Assembly (NCBI GenBank): GCA_007130865.1
Contig: SLRR01000007.1
Location: 1-41,885, forward strand
Length of the DNA: 41,885 nt
Source: Spirochaeta sp.
GTDB taxonomy: Bacteria; Spirochaetota; Spirochaetia; DSM-27196; Alkalispirochaetaceae
Direction of reading: 5' to 3'
Shown here: positions 30,405 to 38,529 of the stretch, piece by piece
How positions within the stretch are numbered: position 1 is the stretch's first letter
How the letters are laid out: each line of letters starts with the position of its first letter
The notes under the pieces: model-generated
Told to the model about the DNA's origin: nothing
The model's database searches: none
The model's input: the letters and a program-made list of their open reading frames with translations, nothing else
Translations under genes and position numbers: made by a program

Positions 30405-32354
30405 ATGGATAAGCCAACCAGCATTCAGGACGTCGCGAAAAGCCCGATCGATATCGATGAGAAGCTTGCCGAGTTTGATAAAGCGTCGAACACGCGTAAC
30501 TTGAAAGGCATTCTCGCGGGACTCATTACCGCAATTGCGATCGCTATGTCACTGTTTCACCTTTATACTGCGGGGTTCGGGCTGCTGCTGACGATGAAAC
30601 AACGAGCCCTCCACCTGCTCTTTGTTTTTGTGCTGGGATTCCTGATGTATCCGGCAAGAAAGAAATCCAGACGAGACAGGATCGCGTTTCTGGACTGGAT
30701 CTTTGCGGTCCTCGGTATCGTCGTTACGGGGTATATCCTGTTCAACTACGAGGCTCTCGTGCGCCGAGGCGGGCTGCCCACCTCAACCGACCTGTTGCTC
30801 GGGCTGATCACCGTACTGCTTGTTCTGGAAATCACTCGCCGAAGTATCGGCCCGGAGTTGCCGACAATAGCGCTGATTTTCATAGCTTACGCGTTTCTTG
30901 GCCCCTACATTCCGGGACAGCTCGGACATCGCGGGTACAGCTATATTCGCGTGCTGGACCAACTCTACACCACGACTGAAGGTGTGTTCGGAACACCGCT
31001 CGGGGTTTCCGCCACGTTCGTGTTCATGTTCATTCTGTTCGGTTCGTTCCTCGATATAACCGGAGTTGGCCAGTTCTTCATAGACGTTGCTTTTGCCGCG
31101 GCGGGGCACCGTAAAGGCGGACCGGCAAAAGCGGCTGTTCTTGCCAGCGGATTCATGGGTTCCATTTCGGGTAGTTCAATCGCCAACACGGTAACAACCG
31201 GTGCGTTCACGATCCCCTTGATGAAAAAAATCGGATACAAGCCCAACTTCGCGGGTGCGGTGGAGGCGGCGGCTTCCACCGGAGGCCAGATCCTGCCTCC
31301 GGTTATGGGAGCGGCCGCGTTCATCATGTCGGAGTTCACCAACATACCCTATATACGCATCGTGGCCAGCGCCGTTGTACCGGCGCTACTTTATTACCTG
31401 GGCGTGATGTTCATGGTGCACCTGCAGGCTTCCAAGCAGGGGTTGGAGGGAATACCCAAAGCAGAGCTGCCGAGCTTCAAGCATACCATGGTTATGGGCT
31501 TTCACCTCATTTTGCCGCTGATCGGTGTTGTTCTCTTCCTGATCCGCTACTCACCTCTGAGAGCTGCATTCTTGAGCATCCTCGTCGCGTTGGGTGTGTG
31601 TCTGGTGCGCAAGCATACGCGGATAAAGCCAACGGCGATCCTGGTGGCACTTGAAGATGGAGCCAAGAAAGCGATCAGCGTCGCCGCTGCCTGTGCGTGT
31701 GCCGGTATCATCGTCGGTGTCGTCACCCTAACCGGTCTCGGCCTGACGTTCGCCAACGTGATCATCAGTCTGGCCGGAGGGATGCTCCTGCCCACACTGT
31801 TTCTCACGATGATCGCATCGATCATCCTCGGGATGGGGCTTCCCACCACCGCCAAGTATATCGTTCTCGCGACGATGGCGGCTCCGGCGCTGGTCCAACT
31901 CGGCGTACCGCTCATCGCGGCGCACCTCTTTATCCTCTACTTTGGCGTGATCGCCGACGTGACACCACCGGTAGCGCTGGCAGCGTACGCCGGCGCGGGT
32001 ATCGCCGGCGGCGAGTCGTTCAAGACCGGTGTGCAGGCGTTGAAGCTCGCTTCCGCGGGATTCCTGATTCCGTTCATCTTCGCGATCAGCCCGGAACTAC
32101 TGCTCGTTGACGTGACCGTGATGCAGGCGATCGGCGCGATCGCGACTGCCTGTATCGGGGTAATCGCGTTCGCCAGTGGCGTGCAGAACTACTTCCTCTC
32201 CAAGACGCTGATCTGGGAGCGGCTGCTCTTCATCGTGGGGGCGCTTCTCCTGATCAACCCCGATGTGATGATGGACCTTATAGGGATTGCCGTCGTGGTG
32301 GTTCCGGGGTTGAGTCAGTTCCTTCGCCACCGGCGTTCGGTGGTCGTCGCCTAG
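30405..32354 (+). CDS. TRAP transporter fused permease (DctQ-DctM type)
   Basis: Product of 649 residues with about 16-18 membrane helices. The N-terminal part (about 35-170) matches the small DctQ-like subunit; the rest is DctM-like with FGSFLDITGVGQFFID, GSISGSSIANTVTTGAFTIP, STGGQILPPVMGAAAFIM and GMGLPTTAKYIVLA. It uses a sodium gradient to import the solute delivered by the TAXI protein. This fused form is the standard partner of TAXI proteins. It follows the DUF1850 gene after 2 bp and ends the operon; a group of inverted repeats lies directly behind. Confidence 0.95.
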   Translation: MDKPTSIQDVAKSPIDIDEKLAEFDKASNTRNLKGILAGLITAIAIAMSLFHLYTAGFGLLLTMKQRALHLLFVFVLGFLMYPARKKSRRDRIAFLDWIFAVLGIVVTGYILFNYEALVRRGGLPTSTDLLLGLITVLLVLEITRRSIGPELPTIALIFIAYAFLGPYIPGQLGHRGYSYIRVLDQLYTTTEGVFGTPLGVSATFVFMFILFGSFLDITGVGQFFIDVAFAAAGHRKGGPAKAAVLASGFMGSISGSSIANTVTTGAFTIPLMKKIGYKPNFAGAVEAAASTGGQILPPVMGAAAFIMSEFTNIPYIRIVASAVVPALLYYLGVMFMVHLQASKQGLEGIPKAELPSFKHTMVMGFHLILPLIGVVLFLIRYSPLRAAFLSILVALGVCLVRKHTRIKPTAILVALEDGAKKAISVAAACACAGIIVGVVTLTGLGLTFANVIISLAGGMLLPTLFLTMIASIILGMGLPTTAKYIVLATMAAPALVQLGVPLIAAHLFILYFGVIADVTPPVALAAYAGAGIAGGESFKTGVQALKLASAGFLIPFIFAISPELLLVDVTVMQAIGAIATACIGVIAFASGVQNYFLSKTLIWERLLFIVGALLLINPDVMMDLIGIAVVVVPGLSQFLRHRRSVVVA

Positions 32355-32361
32355 AGGGTGT

Positions 32362-32511
32362 TTAGAAGCCTGTTGATCGTGTATCGGCCGGGGTATTGCT
32401 CTGTAAGGAGTTAACCCCGGTATGATCCGCCTGATAGCGCCGTACAAGCCGGTGGTTCCGCAACTACCGGCTTTACCGTGATTTAACCGTTATCCATCAA
32501 CAAGCTCGTAA
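32362..32511. repeat. 150-bp element with imperfect terminal inverted repeats
   Basis: TTAGAAGCCTGTTGAT (32362-32377) and ATCAACAAGCTCGTAA (32496-32511) are inverted repeats with 13 of 16 positions matching. Inside are two further hairpins, CCGGGGT/ACCCCGG (32388-32394, 32414-32420) and the terminator stem at 32446-32473. It fills almost exactly the space between two convergent stop codons. It could be a MITE-like insertion that now works as a terminator, or simply a complex terminator. No transposase is near. Confidence 0.45.
32446..32473. terminator. Hairpin terminator between TRAP permease and znuB
   Basis: AAGCCGGTGGTT (32446-32457), loop CCGC, AACTACCGGCTT (32462-32473): a 12-bp stem with one G-T pair. 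It ends in a short T-rich stretch and serves two convergent operons. Confidence 0.7.
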
Positions 32512-33333
32512 TTACCGCCGGAGGATGCGAACACGGGATACGACGTAAGACACTCCGAAAATCACCGTAGCCGTGAGTGCGATCGCCGGTCCGGATGACA
32601 CGTCGCCGTAGTAGGAAGCGTAGAAACCTGCGATCGTTGAGACCACGGCGATCACGGTCGCAAGGCCGATAATCACGTGCAGACGTCGGGAAATCATCGA
32701 CGCCGCCGCTCCGGGTGTGACCAGGAGCGCCAGTACGAGAATCACCCCCACCGTCTGAATCGCTACAACCGTCGTCAGCGCGAGCAGAAGTAGAAGTACA
32801 TAACGAATGATCGCCGGATAGAGCCCGATCGCGACCGCATGGGCCGGATCAAACGAGGTAACCAGCAGCTCCTTGTACGAAGCCAGCACAACCAGCAGAA
32901 CCAGAACCACAACCAGGGCCATGCCGTAAAGATCCTGCAACGCAACGCCCAGAATGTTTCCAAACAATACGTGCGAAAGATCCTGGTACGAGGTCACGCG
33001 ACTCATCAATAGAATTCCCAGAGCAAAAAAACCGGAAAAGACGATACCGATAGCGGTATCCTCCTTGAGTTTGTCTCGCCCCGCCAGCGTACCGATGCCG
33101 ACCACAGCGAGTGCGCCCGCGCCAAGAGCACCGAGAAACAGACTGAAACCGAAAATATACGCCACCACGATTCCCGGAAGGATCGCGTGCGCCAGCGCGT
33201 CACCAATGAAGGCCATTCCCCGCCAGACTACGAACGCACTCAGAACGGCGCACGCCACGGCTGCCAACAGTCCCGCCACGAGCCCTCGAAGGACGAACCC
33301 GTACGCGAGCGGCTCCAGAATCAACTCGACCAT
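32512..33333 (-). CDS. znuB: Zinc/manganese ABC transporter permease
   Basis: Product of 273 residues with about eight or nine membrane helices, ABC-3 family. Typical segments: RGLVAGLLAAVACAVLSAFVVWRGMAFIGDALAHAILPGI, here read as MAFIGDALAHAILPG, then LGALGAGALAVVGIG, DTAIGIVFSGFFALGI, FDPAHAVAIGL and LLVTPGAAASMISRRL. It forms the membrane channel for import of Zn(II) or Mn(II) with the ATPase and binding protein encoded upstream. Its ATG overlaps the end of the ATPase gene by 13 bp. Last gene of the operon. Confidence 0.9.
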   Translation of the reverse strand: MVELILEPLAYGFVLRGLVAGLLAAVACAVLSAFVVWRGMAFIGDALAHAILPGIVVAYIFGFSLFLGALGAGALAVVGIGTLAGRDKLKEDTAIGIVFSGFFALGILLMSRVTSYQDLSHVLFGNILGVALQDLYGMALVVVLVLLVVLASYKELLVTSFDPAHAVAIGLYPAIIRYVLLLLLALTTVVAIQTVGVILVLALLVTPGAAASMISRRLHVIIGLATVIAVVSTIAGFYASYYGDVSSGPAIALTATVIFGVSYVVSRVRILRR

Positions 33334-34124
33334 GGCGTGTAATCCTTGTGAAACTCGAATCCGTACGCCCGGGCGATCGTCTCCGGGGTAATCACCTCCG
33401 CCACGTCTCCATCGGCTATAACCCGCTTATCCAGAAACACCGCCCGGTTAAAGTGCACCGTCAAAACGCCAAGATCGTGCGTACTCACGATAACCGCTTT
33501 TCCACGCGCCGCAAGGCGTTCCAATGTATGAAAGATCAGCTCCTGCGTCGTTATATCCACGTGATTCAGAGGTTCGTCCAGGAGCAAGAGGTCCGCATCG
33601 TGGGCGAGAGTGCGCGCGAGCATAACGCGCTGCTGCTGACCTCCGGAAAGTTCTCCCACCTGGCGGTCTTTCAAGTCGGCGATCTTCATCGTTTCCAGCG
33701 CATGATCCACACGCTCGCGGTCTTCCGCGGTGGGCCGGCGGAACCAGCCCAGGTGAACGTACCGTCCCATCATGACCACCTGTCTGACGGTAACAGGAAA
33801 TCGCCAATCCACGCTTGAGCGTTGCGGTACGACCGCCACGCGGTGCCGACAGAGATGCGCACTGTTTCCGTAGATCGAGATCGTACCGTGACGATGCTGC
33901 TCGATACCGAGGACCACGTGAAGCAGCGTCGATTTACCGGCACCGTTCGGACCCACCAAAGCGATCCGGTCACCCGGATTGACCTTGAGGTGGACGTCCT
34001 CGAGCACGTCCACCTCGGAGCCGGGATACCGGAACCGGAGTCCGATGATATCGAGCGCAGGTGTCTGGGGAACCACCGGCGTCGTGCATCGACCTCCGTA
34101 GTTTAAAGTCGTTTTCAGTCCCAA
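33321..34124 (-). CDS. znuC: Zinc/manganese ABC transporter ATP-binding protein
   Basis: Product of 267 residues. Walker A GPNGAGKST, Q-loop [16 protein letters not shown], signature LSGGQQQR, Walker B LLLLDEPLNHVD and H-loop VSTHDLG. The Q-loop region ([12 protein letters not shown]) is typical of the metal-importing MntB/ZnuC/TroB branch. The start is TTG 34124, ten bp after the binding-protein stop; no in-frame ATG precedes the Walker A. A GGAGGT occurs shortly after it, and a start at an in-frame GTG some 15 bases further on (about 34067) cannot be excluded. Confidence 0.92.
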   Translation of the reverse strand: MGLKTTLNYGGRCTTPVVPQTPALDIIGLRFRYPGSEVDVLEDVHLKVNPGDRIALVGPNGAGKSTLLHVVLGIEQHRHGTISIYGNSAHLCRHRVAVVPQRSSVDWRFPVTVRQVVMMGRYVHLGWFRRPTAEDRERVDHALETMKIADLKDRQVGELSGGQQQRVMLARTLAHDADLLLLDEPLNHVDITTQELIFHTLERLAARGKAVIVSTHDLGVLTVHFNRAVFLDKRVIADGDVAEVITPETIARAYGFEFHKDYTPWSS

Positions 34125-34134
34125 TCGAAAAAAC

Positions 34135-35277
34135 CTACCTCTTCAGAGCGTTTACGATCTCGGCCGTATTATAACGCATGAAGTCGAGATACGTATCCCC
34201 CGGCGATCCCTGGGGAGCCAGTGACCCGGTGAGAATCTCAGCGATCGCGATCTCCCGACCGACCTCGTCCGCTACCGCCCGAACCAGATTCCGGAGTCCC
34301 CGGCTCGCTGTTCCACCGACAAGGATCGCACGAATATCGTCGTCACGGATAACCTCGGTAAGTGCCGCCAGGTGCCTCGCCGACGGCTCAACCTGGTCGG
34401 TCACGTTCGGTATGATCGCTCCCGCCACGTGCAGGTCGTATTCCCTGGCGTAGTACGAGAGCGCCACATGATCCATAACGAGACGACGATCGCCATGTGG
34501 TATTTCCGCGATCCTGGCACGAATCTCTTCATGGAGAGCACGCAATTCCGAAACATACGCAGTGGCGTTTGTCTCGTAGAACGAACGGTTTCGCGGATCC
34601 GCCTCACCGAGAACACGCGCGATGTTTTCCGTCCAAACGATCACGTTCAACGGTGAAAACCAGAAATGGGGATCGCCGGCTGAATGGTCGTGGTCATGAT
34701 CGTAGTGGTCGTCGTGGTCGTCGTCGTGGGGGTCGTCATGGTCATGATCGTAGTGGTCGTCGTGGTCATGATCGTAGTGGTCGTCGTGGTCGTCGTCGTG
34801 GAGGTCGTCATGGTCATGATCGTGATCGTCGCCCGAGATCACCCTGACGCCTGCCGATACGGGCACCACGTAGCCCGTGGCTACTCGCGAGATCGAGTCC
34901 ATGAGACCTTCTTCAAAGTTCAGACCGTTCACGAACACCACGTGGGCGCGCTCGACTTGCGCCATGACCCGGGGCGGTGCTTCGTACGAATGGGGGTTCT
35001 GGCCAAGGGGTGTGAGCGTGATCATGTCGACTCGGTCCCCCGCGACCTGCCGGACCACATCGGCGATAATACTGGTCGAGGCTGCTACCTGCAGAGACTC
35101 TCCCGACCCCAGGTTCAAGGAGTCTATATGAGGGATTACCATCTCATGGGCGTGCTCCTCATGCGATACCTCCGAGGAGGTGTGTTCACGGGTACCGGAA
35201 CCCCAGGCGAGGGGAGCAAGGACGAGGAATATCGTTGCCAGCACGGCGGAGCGTCGTACGCTATCGTTTGAATGCAT
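34135..35277 (-). CDS. znuA: Zinc/manganese ABC transporter substrate-binding protein
   Basis: Product of 380 residues. N-terminal signal peptide (MHSNDSVRRSAVLATIFLV, cleavage near AWGSG). Cluster A-1 binding protein with metal ligands in LTPLGQNPHSYE (first His), DPHFWFSPLN (second His), MDHVALSYYAREY (third His) and a C-terminal Asp region. Between the first and second lies a loop of about 50 residues made only of His, Asp, Tyr, Leu and Pro repeats (HDHDH, DDHYDHDHDD). Such His-rich loops mark zinc-specific ZnuA/ZnuA-like proteins and act as a chelating sponge. Another short His-rich stretch (HEEHAHE) follows the signal. AAAGGAG precedes the ATG. First gene of znuA-znuC-znuB. Confidence 0.93.
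   Translation of the reverse strand: MHSNDSVRRSAVLATIFLVLAPLAWGSGTREHTSSEVSHEEHAHEMVIPHIDSLNLGSGESLQVAASTSIIADVVRQVAGDRVDMITLTPLGQNPHSYEAPPRVMAQVERAHVVFVNGLNFEEGLMDSISRVATGYVVPVSAGVRVISGDDHDHDHDDLHDDDHDDHYDHDHDDHYDHDHDDPHDDDHDDHYDHDHDHSAGDPHFWFSPLNVIVWTENIARVLGEADPRNRSFYETNATAYVSELRALHEEIRARIAEIPHGDRRLVMDHVALSYYAREYDLHVAGAIIPNVTDQVEPSARHLAALTEVIRDDDIRAILVGGTASRGLRNLVRAVADEVGREIAIAEILTGSLAPQGSPGDTYLDFMRYNTAEIVNALKR
34685..34830. repeat. Tandem 24-bp repeats coding the His/Asp-rich loop of znuA
   Basis: The unit GGTCATGATCGTAGTGGTCG (first 20 of 24 bases) recurs with small changes at about 34692, 34740 and 34764, with shorter related GTCGTCGTGGTC copies between. Unit lengths are multiples of three, so the loop can grow or shrink without frameshift. 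Confidence 0.8.
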
Positions 35278-35314
35278 CTCTAGATTCTCCTTTAATCTTC
35301 GTCGTGTCGCGTAA

Positions 35315-35355
35315 AACGTATAACAACGTATTATAGTATGTCAAGGTATTACCTT
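35315..35355 (-). promoter_or_regulatory. Promoter and candidate metalloregulator sites of znuACB
   Basis: Minus strand: TTGACA (35339-35344), 16 bp, TATACG (35317-35322). Two adjoining 10-bp direct repeats AACGTATAAC and AACGTATTAT (35315-35334) cover the -10 box and also contain a TATAA-N7-TTATA dyad. The palindrome AAGGTA-T-TACCTT (35343-35355) overlaps the -35 box. Binding by a Zur-, MntR- or DtxR-type repressor is likely; which one cannot be told. Confidence 0.55.
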
Positions 35356-35466
35356 AAACCAATTGAACGCTGATTACAGCCAGGGTCTTTACGTCGGTGG
35401 CGGCCACCAACCGATCAGACAATACGCAATATGCGATCTCTTTGATGAAACAATTCTCTTCATTTC

Positions 35467-35495
35467 GTGACAGAGTCGGCCGAACTATGTAGAAT
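35467..35495 (+). promoter_or_regulatory. Promoter of the receiver-PAS-PAS protein
   Basis: GTGACA (35467-35472), 17 bp, TAGAAT (35490-35495), 13 nt before the ATG at 35509. The predicted leader is about 7 nt and without Shine-Dalgarno site. Confidence 0.4.
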
Positions 35496-35508
35496 ACGCG
35501 GACTTGAA

Positions 35509-37254
35509 ATGATACGCCTGCTACTGGTAGATAACGATACCGAAATCCTGGAGCTACTCCGGATTGGACTGGAAAACATGGGATACTCTGTCCGAACCGC
35601 CGAGAGCGGTCTCGCTGCGCTCCGGGCGATTGAAGAGGAGCTCCCGGATGTACTGATCACCGATCTGGTGATGCCCAATATCAGCGGAGAAAAACTGCTT
35701 AAGATCGTGCGAGCGGTACCGGAGTGGAAGTCGCTCAAAACGATCGTGATCTCCGGCGTAGCCGCAGAGGCTCCGGAAATTCGCACGCGCATCCTTTGCG
35801 ACATCTACATCGCCAAGGGACCGATCGCAAGCACCTTGAAGTATCTTCAGGATTCGCTCAACCACTTTGAAAGGATGCGGGCGATGAGTGCCGCCGGGGT
35901 CGTAGGCATCAACGAGATCCATTCTCGCCATATTACGCGGGAACTGCTGGAGTTCAAGGCGGAAATCGACACGATCATGGATCAGATCACCGATGGTGTC
36001 TGTCGCCTGGATACCGCTGGAACGGTGCTATGGATCAACCACCAGTTCAGTCGGCTCCTGAATCTACCGGAGGAATCTGTTCTTGGTCGAAACCTGCTCG
36101 ACTTCCTGAACGAACCATACCGTGAGACGTTCAGATCCTTTCTTAGCGACAGCGCGACGACACCGGTAGAAATCGAACTCGAGTGGAATGACCATCGTCG
36201 TCTCATTCGTGCGAGCTTGCTTTCGCCTACTGCGGAAAATGATCCTTTCGTGACCGTTCTGTGGCAGGACGTTACTGACCGGCTCCTCTCGGAGGAGCAC
36301 TACGAGAACATCGTGGAAAGTGCGAGCGATCTGATTCTCACGACGGACCTGGACGGACGGATCAACTACGTGAGCCGCTCCAGCGTCCGCCTCCTTGGCT
36401 TGTCCGCACAGGAAATGATCGGCCGCTTTCCCTGGGACCTGGTGGTGGAGACAGAGCACCTCCGTTCCAGGGACCGTATCCGCTCCGCAATCGCCCGGTT
36501 TACGGGAGATTCCACGGTCGACCACGACGTGTGGGAAACGCGCTTAGCTGATGTTGACGGCGAGGAGCATATTGTCGAGGTGAGCTGCTCCCCGTTCAGA
36601 AACCGGGCAAACAGAACGATGGGCGTCCAGCTCGTAGTGATGGACATCACGCAGCGTCGCCACCTCGAAGACGAGCGGGAGGCGCTTCTCCATGAGGTGC
36701 AGCACCGGGTCCGTGACAACCTGCAGCTCGTGGTGAGCCTGGTTCGGGTGAGCGGACCGGATCGGATGGACACCCGCATCGCCGCGGTGGCGGAGGTGTT
36801 TGACGAACTGTATCGGGAGAAGTCTTTTGCCCGGATTAAGACGCAGGCTCTCCTGGAACGGGTGATTGCGCTCGGTATCGGCGAGGAGTCGGAGTGTGAC
36901 CAACCTTCAGCGACCTACCGCATTGACGCTGAACACCTGCCGATGCGTACAGCTGTCCCGCTCTCGCTCGTCGTAGTCGAGATCCTGGGGTCGCTCTGTG
37001 GTGAAAACAACCAGTGCGCCGAATTAACAATCTCCTTCTATACACGGGGGGAAGAACTGGAACTTTCCATCGAATGCGGCTTCCCCGAACGATCAACCGA
37101 CGCCGAACCAGGCGAGTTCAGCGAGGAAGAGCCGGAGGAAGACGGGATACTTGCTATTCTTGTAAGCCAGCTGCACGGCCGTTGCCGGATCCACCGGTCC
37201 CGGGATTCACTCCGATACGTTGTTACGTTCGTCCCGGAGCGCCTCGTACCGTAA
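35509..37254 (+). CDS. Receiver-PAS-PAS protein with degenerate HisKA_2 kinase end
   Basis: Product of 581 residues from ATG 35509. Domains: receiver 1-120 with intact acidic pair (LVDNDTE), phospho-acceptor in LITDLVMPN and Lys in IAKGP; PAS about 145-265 (IMDQITDGVCRLDTAGTVL); PAS about 265-390 (ENIVESASDLILTTDLDGR); HisKA_2-like helix with LHEVQHRVRDNLQLVVSLV; then a region in the place of the HATPase. In that last part the N-box reads VVVEILGSLCGE instead of 'E-L-x-x-N-A-x-K-H', the G1 box is IECGFPER and the G2 glycines are DGILAILV. Loss of the N-box Asn and Gly residues suggests it does not bind ATP. It may act as a phosphate-controlled scaffold. Its 3' end overlaps the convergent HD gene by 48 bp. 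Confidence 0.82.
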   Translation: MIRLLLVDNDTEILELLRIGLENMGYSVRTAESGLAALRAIEEELPDVLITDLVMPNISGEKLLKIVRAVPEWKSLKTIVISGVAAEAPEIRTRILCDIYIAKGPIASTLKYLQDSLNHFERMRAMSAAGVVGINEIHSRHITRELLEFKAEIDTIMDQITDGVCRLDTAGTVLWINHQFSRLLNLPEESVLGRNLLDFLNEPYRETFRSFLSDSATTPVEIELEWNDHRRLIRASLLSPTAENDPFVTVLWQDVTDRLLSEEHYENIVESASDLILTTDLDGRINYVSRSSVRLLGLSAQEMIGRFPWDLVVETEHLRSRDRIRSAIARFTGDSTVDHDVWETRLADVDGEEHIVEVSCSPFRNRANRTMGVQLVVMDITQRRHLEDEREALLHEVQHRVRDNLQLVVSLVRVSGPDRMDTRIAAVAEVFDELYREKSFARIKTQALLERVIALGIGEESECDQPSATYRIDAEHLPMRTAVPLSLVVVEILGSLCGENNQCAELTISFYTRGEELELSIECGFPERSTDAEPGEFSEEEPEEDGILAILVSQLHGRCRIHRSRDSLRYVVTFVPERLVP

Positions 37255-37878
37255 TCGGAGCGCGGCGTAGAGCTCTCGCCCTGTCGCGGTAGTAAACCGG
37301 TCACAACTGGTGGCAAAAAACTCATCCAGATACTCATAATCCGGAAAGTGTTCCCGCCCGGTTTCCGGATCATACCGACCGTCCCGCTGGTAAATGACCG
37401 CCTGCAAACACATATCCACGAGGTTCATATCACGGACAAACCGTGCTTCCGCCGTATCTCCCCGGCTGTACTCTTCCCAGAGATCCTGGAGCTCCCGGAA
37501 CGACTCCCCCAGGTTATCCGTCCTGGTTTCCGTTCCTACAACACGGGTTAATCGCCGGATAGCATCCAATTCGCGCAGTTCCTTCTCATCCTCCGATACG
37601 GGCTGTGCCGACGCTGCGACACGACGCGGTATGTCACCTACTTCAACCTCGGCGAGATCGTGCACCAGAGCTATCATAACCGTACGAGCACGATCAAGCT
37701 CGGGCGGTGAAAGCATCAGACAGAGTTGTGCCGTTCCCCAGCTGTGATCGGCTACGGACTCAGGTTCTCGGACCCCACGCAGCACCCATCCGGTCCGGGA
37801 AACGTCTTTCAGTCTCGCGATCGCTTCCAGCCGATCCAGAAGTGGCGCGTTCCGGCGCCGGTCGTACCTCCTGCTCAT
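37207..37878 (-). CDS. HD-domain phosphohydrolase, HDDC2/YfbR-like
   Basis: Product of 223 residues. The HD metal site is spread over RGVREPESVADHSWGTAQLC (first His), ALVHDLAEVEVGDIP (His-Asp pair and Glu) and a later Asp in DMNLVDMCLQA. This pattern marks 5'-nucleotidases of the YfbR/HDDC2 group, which dephosphorylate deoxynucleoside monophosphates. ATG 37878 is chosen because a -10 box lies 8 nt ahead; a TTG at 37887 is in frame. The last 48 bp overlap the convergent kinase-like gene. It diverges from the small secreted-protein gene. Confidence 0.82.
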   Translation of the reverse strand: MSRRYDRRRNAPLLDRLEAIARLKDVSRTGWVLRGVREPESVADHSWGTAQLCLMLSPPELDRARTVMIALVHDLAEVEVGDIPRRVAASAQPVSEDEKELRELDAIRRLTRVVGTETRTDNLGESFRELQDLWEEYSRGDTAEARFVRDMNLVDMCLQAVIYQRDGRYDPETGREHFPDYEYLDEFFATSCDRFTTATGRELYAALRLRYEALRDERNNVSE

Positions 37879-37886
37879 GGTCCGCA

Positions 37887-37916
37887 ACGTTACCGTGAAG
37901 CAGTTCAGAGAATCAA
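37887..37916 (-). promoter_or_regulatory. Leaderless promoter of the HD phosphohydrolase gene
   Basis: Minus strand: TTGATT (37911-37916), 18 bp, TAACGT (37887-37892), then 8 nt to the ATG at 37878. Confidence 0.4.
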
Positions 37917-37964
37917 CAAAGAGCGTTCATCTCTCATTCACATGACTCCTGTAGGTTTCAAATC

Positions 37965-38456
37965 ATGAAAAGAACAGCAATAATTGGTCTGGTTTTACTG
38001 GCAGGCACCACCGTCGCGGTAAGTGCCCAGGGGTTCCATCGACAAGGTCCGATGGGTACCGTATCCGATAGCGAGGAAGCAAGCCTCGCCGGTACGATTC
38101 AACTTCAGGAGGGAGAGCTCCCCGTCCTGGTGGCAGAAAACGTTCGCTATACCCTCATGATCGACCCGTCGCTGGCTCGCGAAATCACGGTGGAGAACAA
38201 CGCCTCCGTTACGGTAACCGGCTGGACGTGGAAAGCACGATCACGGGACCTGGTGACGGAACACAACATCATGCGAGTCAGGACGATCGAGATCGGCGGG
38301 ACCCGGTACGTCGCATCCACGCAAATGCGGGACCATCACCCGGGGTTTTCCGAGGAGTCCCGACAATTCCACCGGGGCGCCGATATCGCGCCACGCGGGA
38401 TGGATACGAGGCGTCACGGAATGGATACAAGACGTCACGGGTCCGGCCGACGATAA
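37965..38456 (+). CDS. Small secreted protein of unknown function
   Basis: Product of 163 residues. Signal peptide MKRTAIIGLVLLAGTTVAVSA with predicted cleavage before QGF. The core (about 35-120) looks like a small beta-barrel, with EASLAGTIQLQEGELPVLV, VTVTGWTWKARSR and IMRVRTIEIGGTRYVAS; it recalls OB-fold or DUF5666-like periplasmic proteins but no family is assigned. The C-terminus is His/Arg/Met-rich with two copies of GMDTRRH. TAGGTT lies 7 nt before the ATG, which fits the leaderless layout, with no good -35 box. Secreted or periplasmic location is inferred from the signal. Confidence 0.68.
   Translation: MKRTAIIGLVLLAGTTVAVSAQGFHRQGPMGTVSDSEEASLAGTIQLQEGELPVLVAENVRYTLMIDPSLAREITVENNASVTVTGWTWKARSRDLVTEHNIMRVRTIEIGGTRYVASTQMRDHHPGFSEESRQFHRGADIAPRGMDTRRHGMDTRRHGSGRR
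38397..38438. repeat. Two 21-bp tandem repeats at the 3' end of the secreted-protein gene
   Basis: GGGATGGATACGAGGCGTCA and the next base (38397-38417) are repeated with three or four changes at 38418-38438. They code for the doubled GMDTRRH segment. Confidence 0.75.
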
Positions 38457-38529
38457 CCACCGGGTACGCACTCCGCCGTCCCGCGCTCCATGCAGCGGTG
38501 ATCCGCCGCTGCTGGAGCTCTGCTATTCG

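Noticed and set aside
34685-34830. Regularly spaced repeats that might look like a small CRISPR array
   Set aside because: They are in-frame coding repeats of the znuA His/Asp loop, with no unique spacers and no cas genes.
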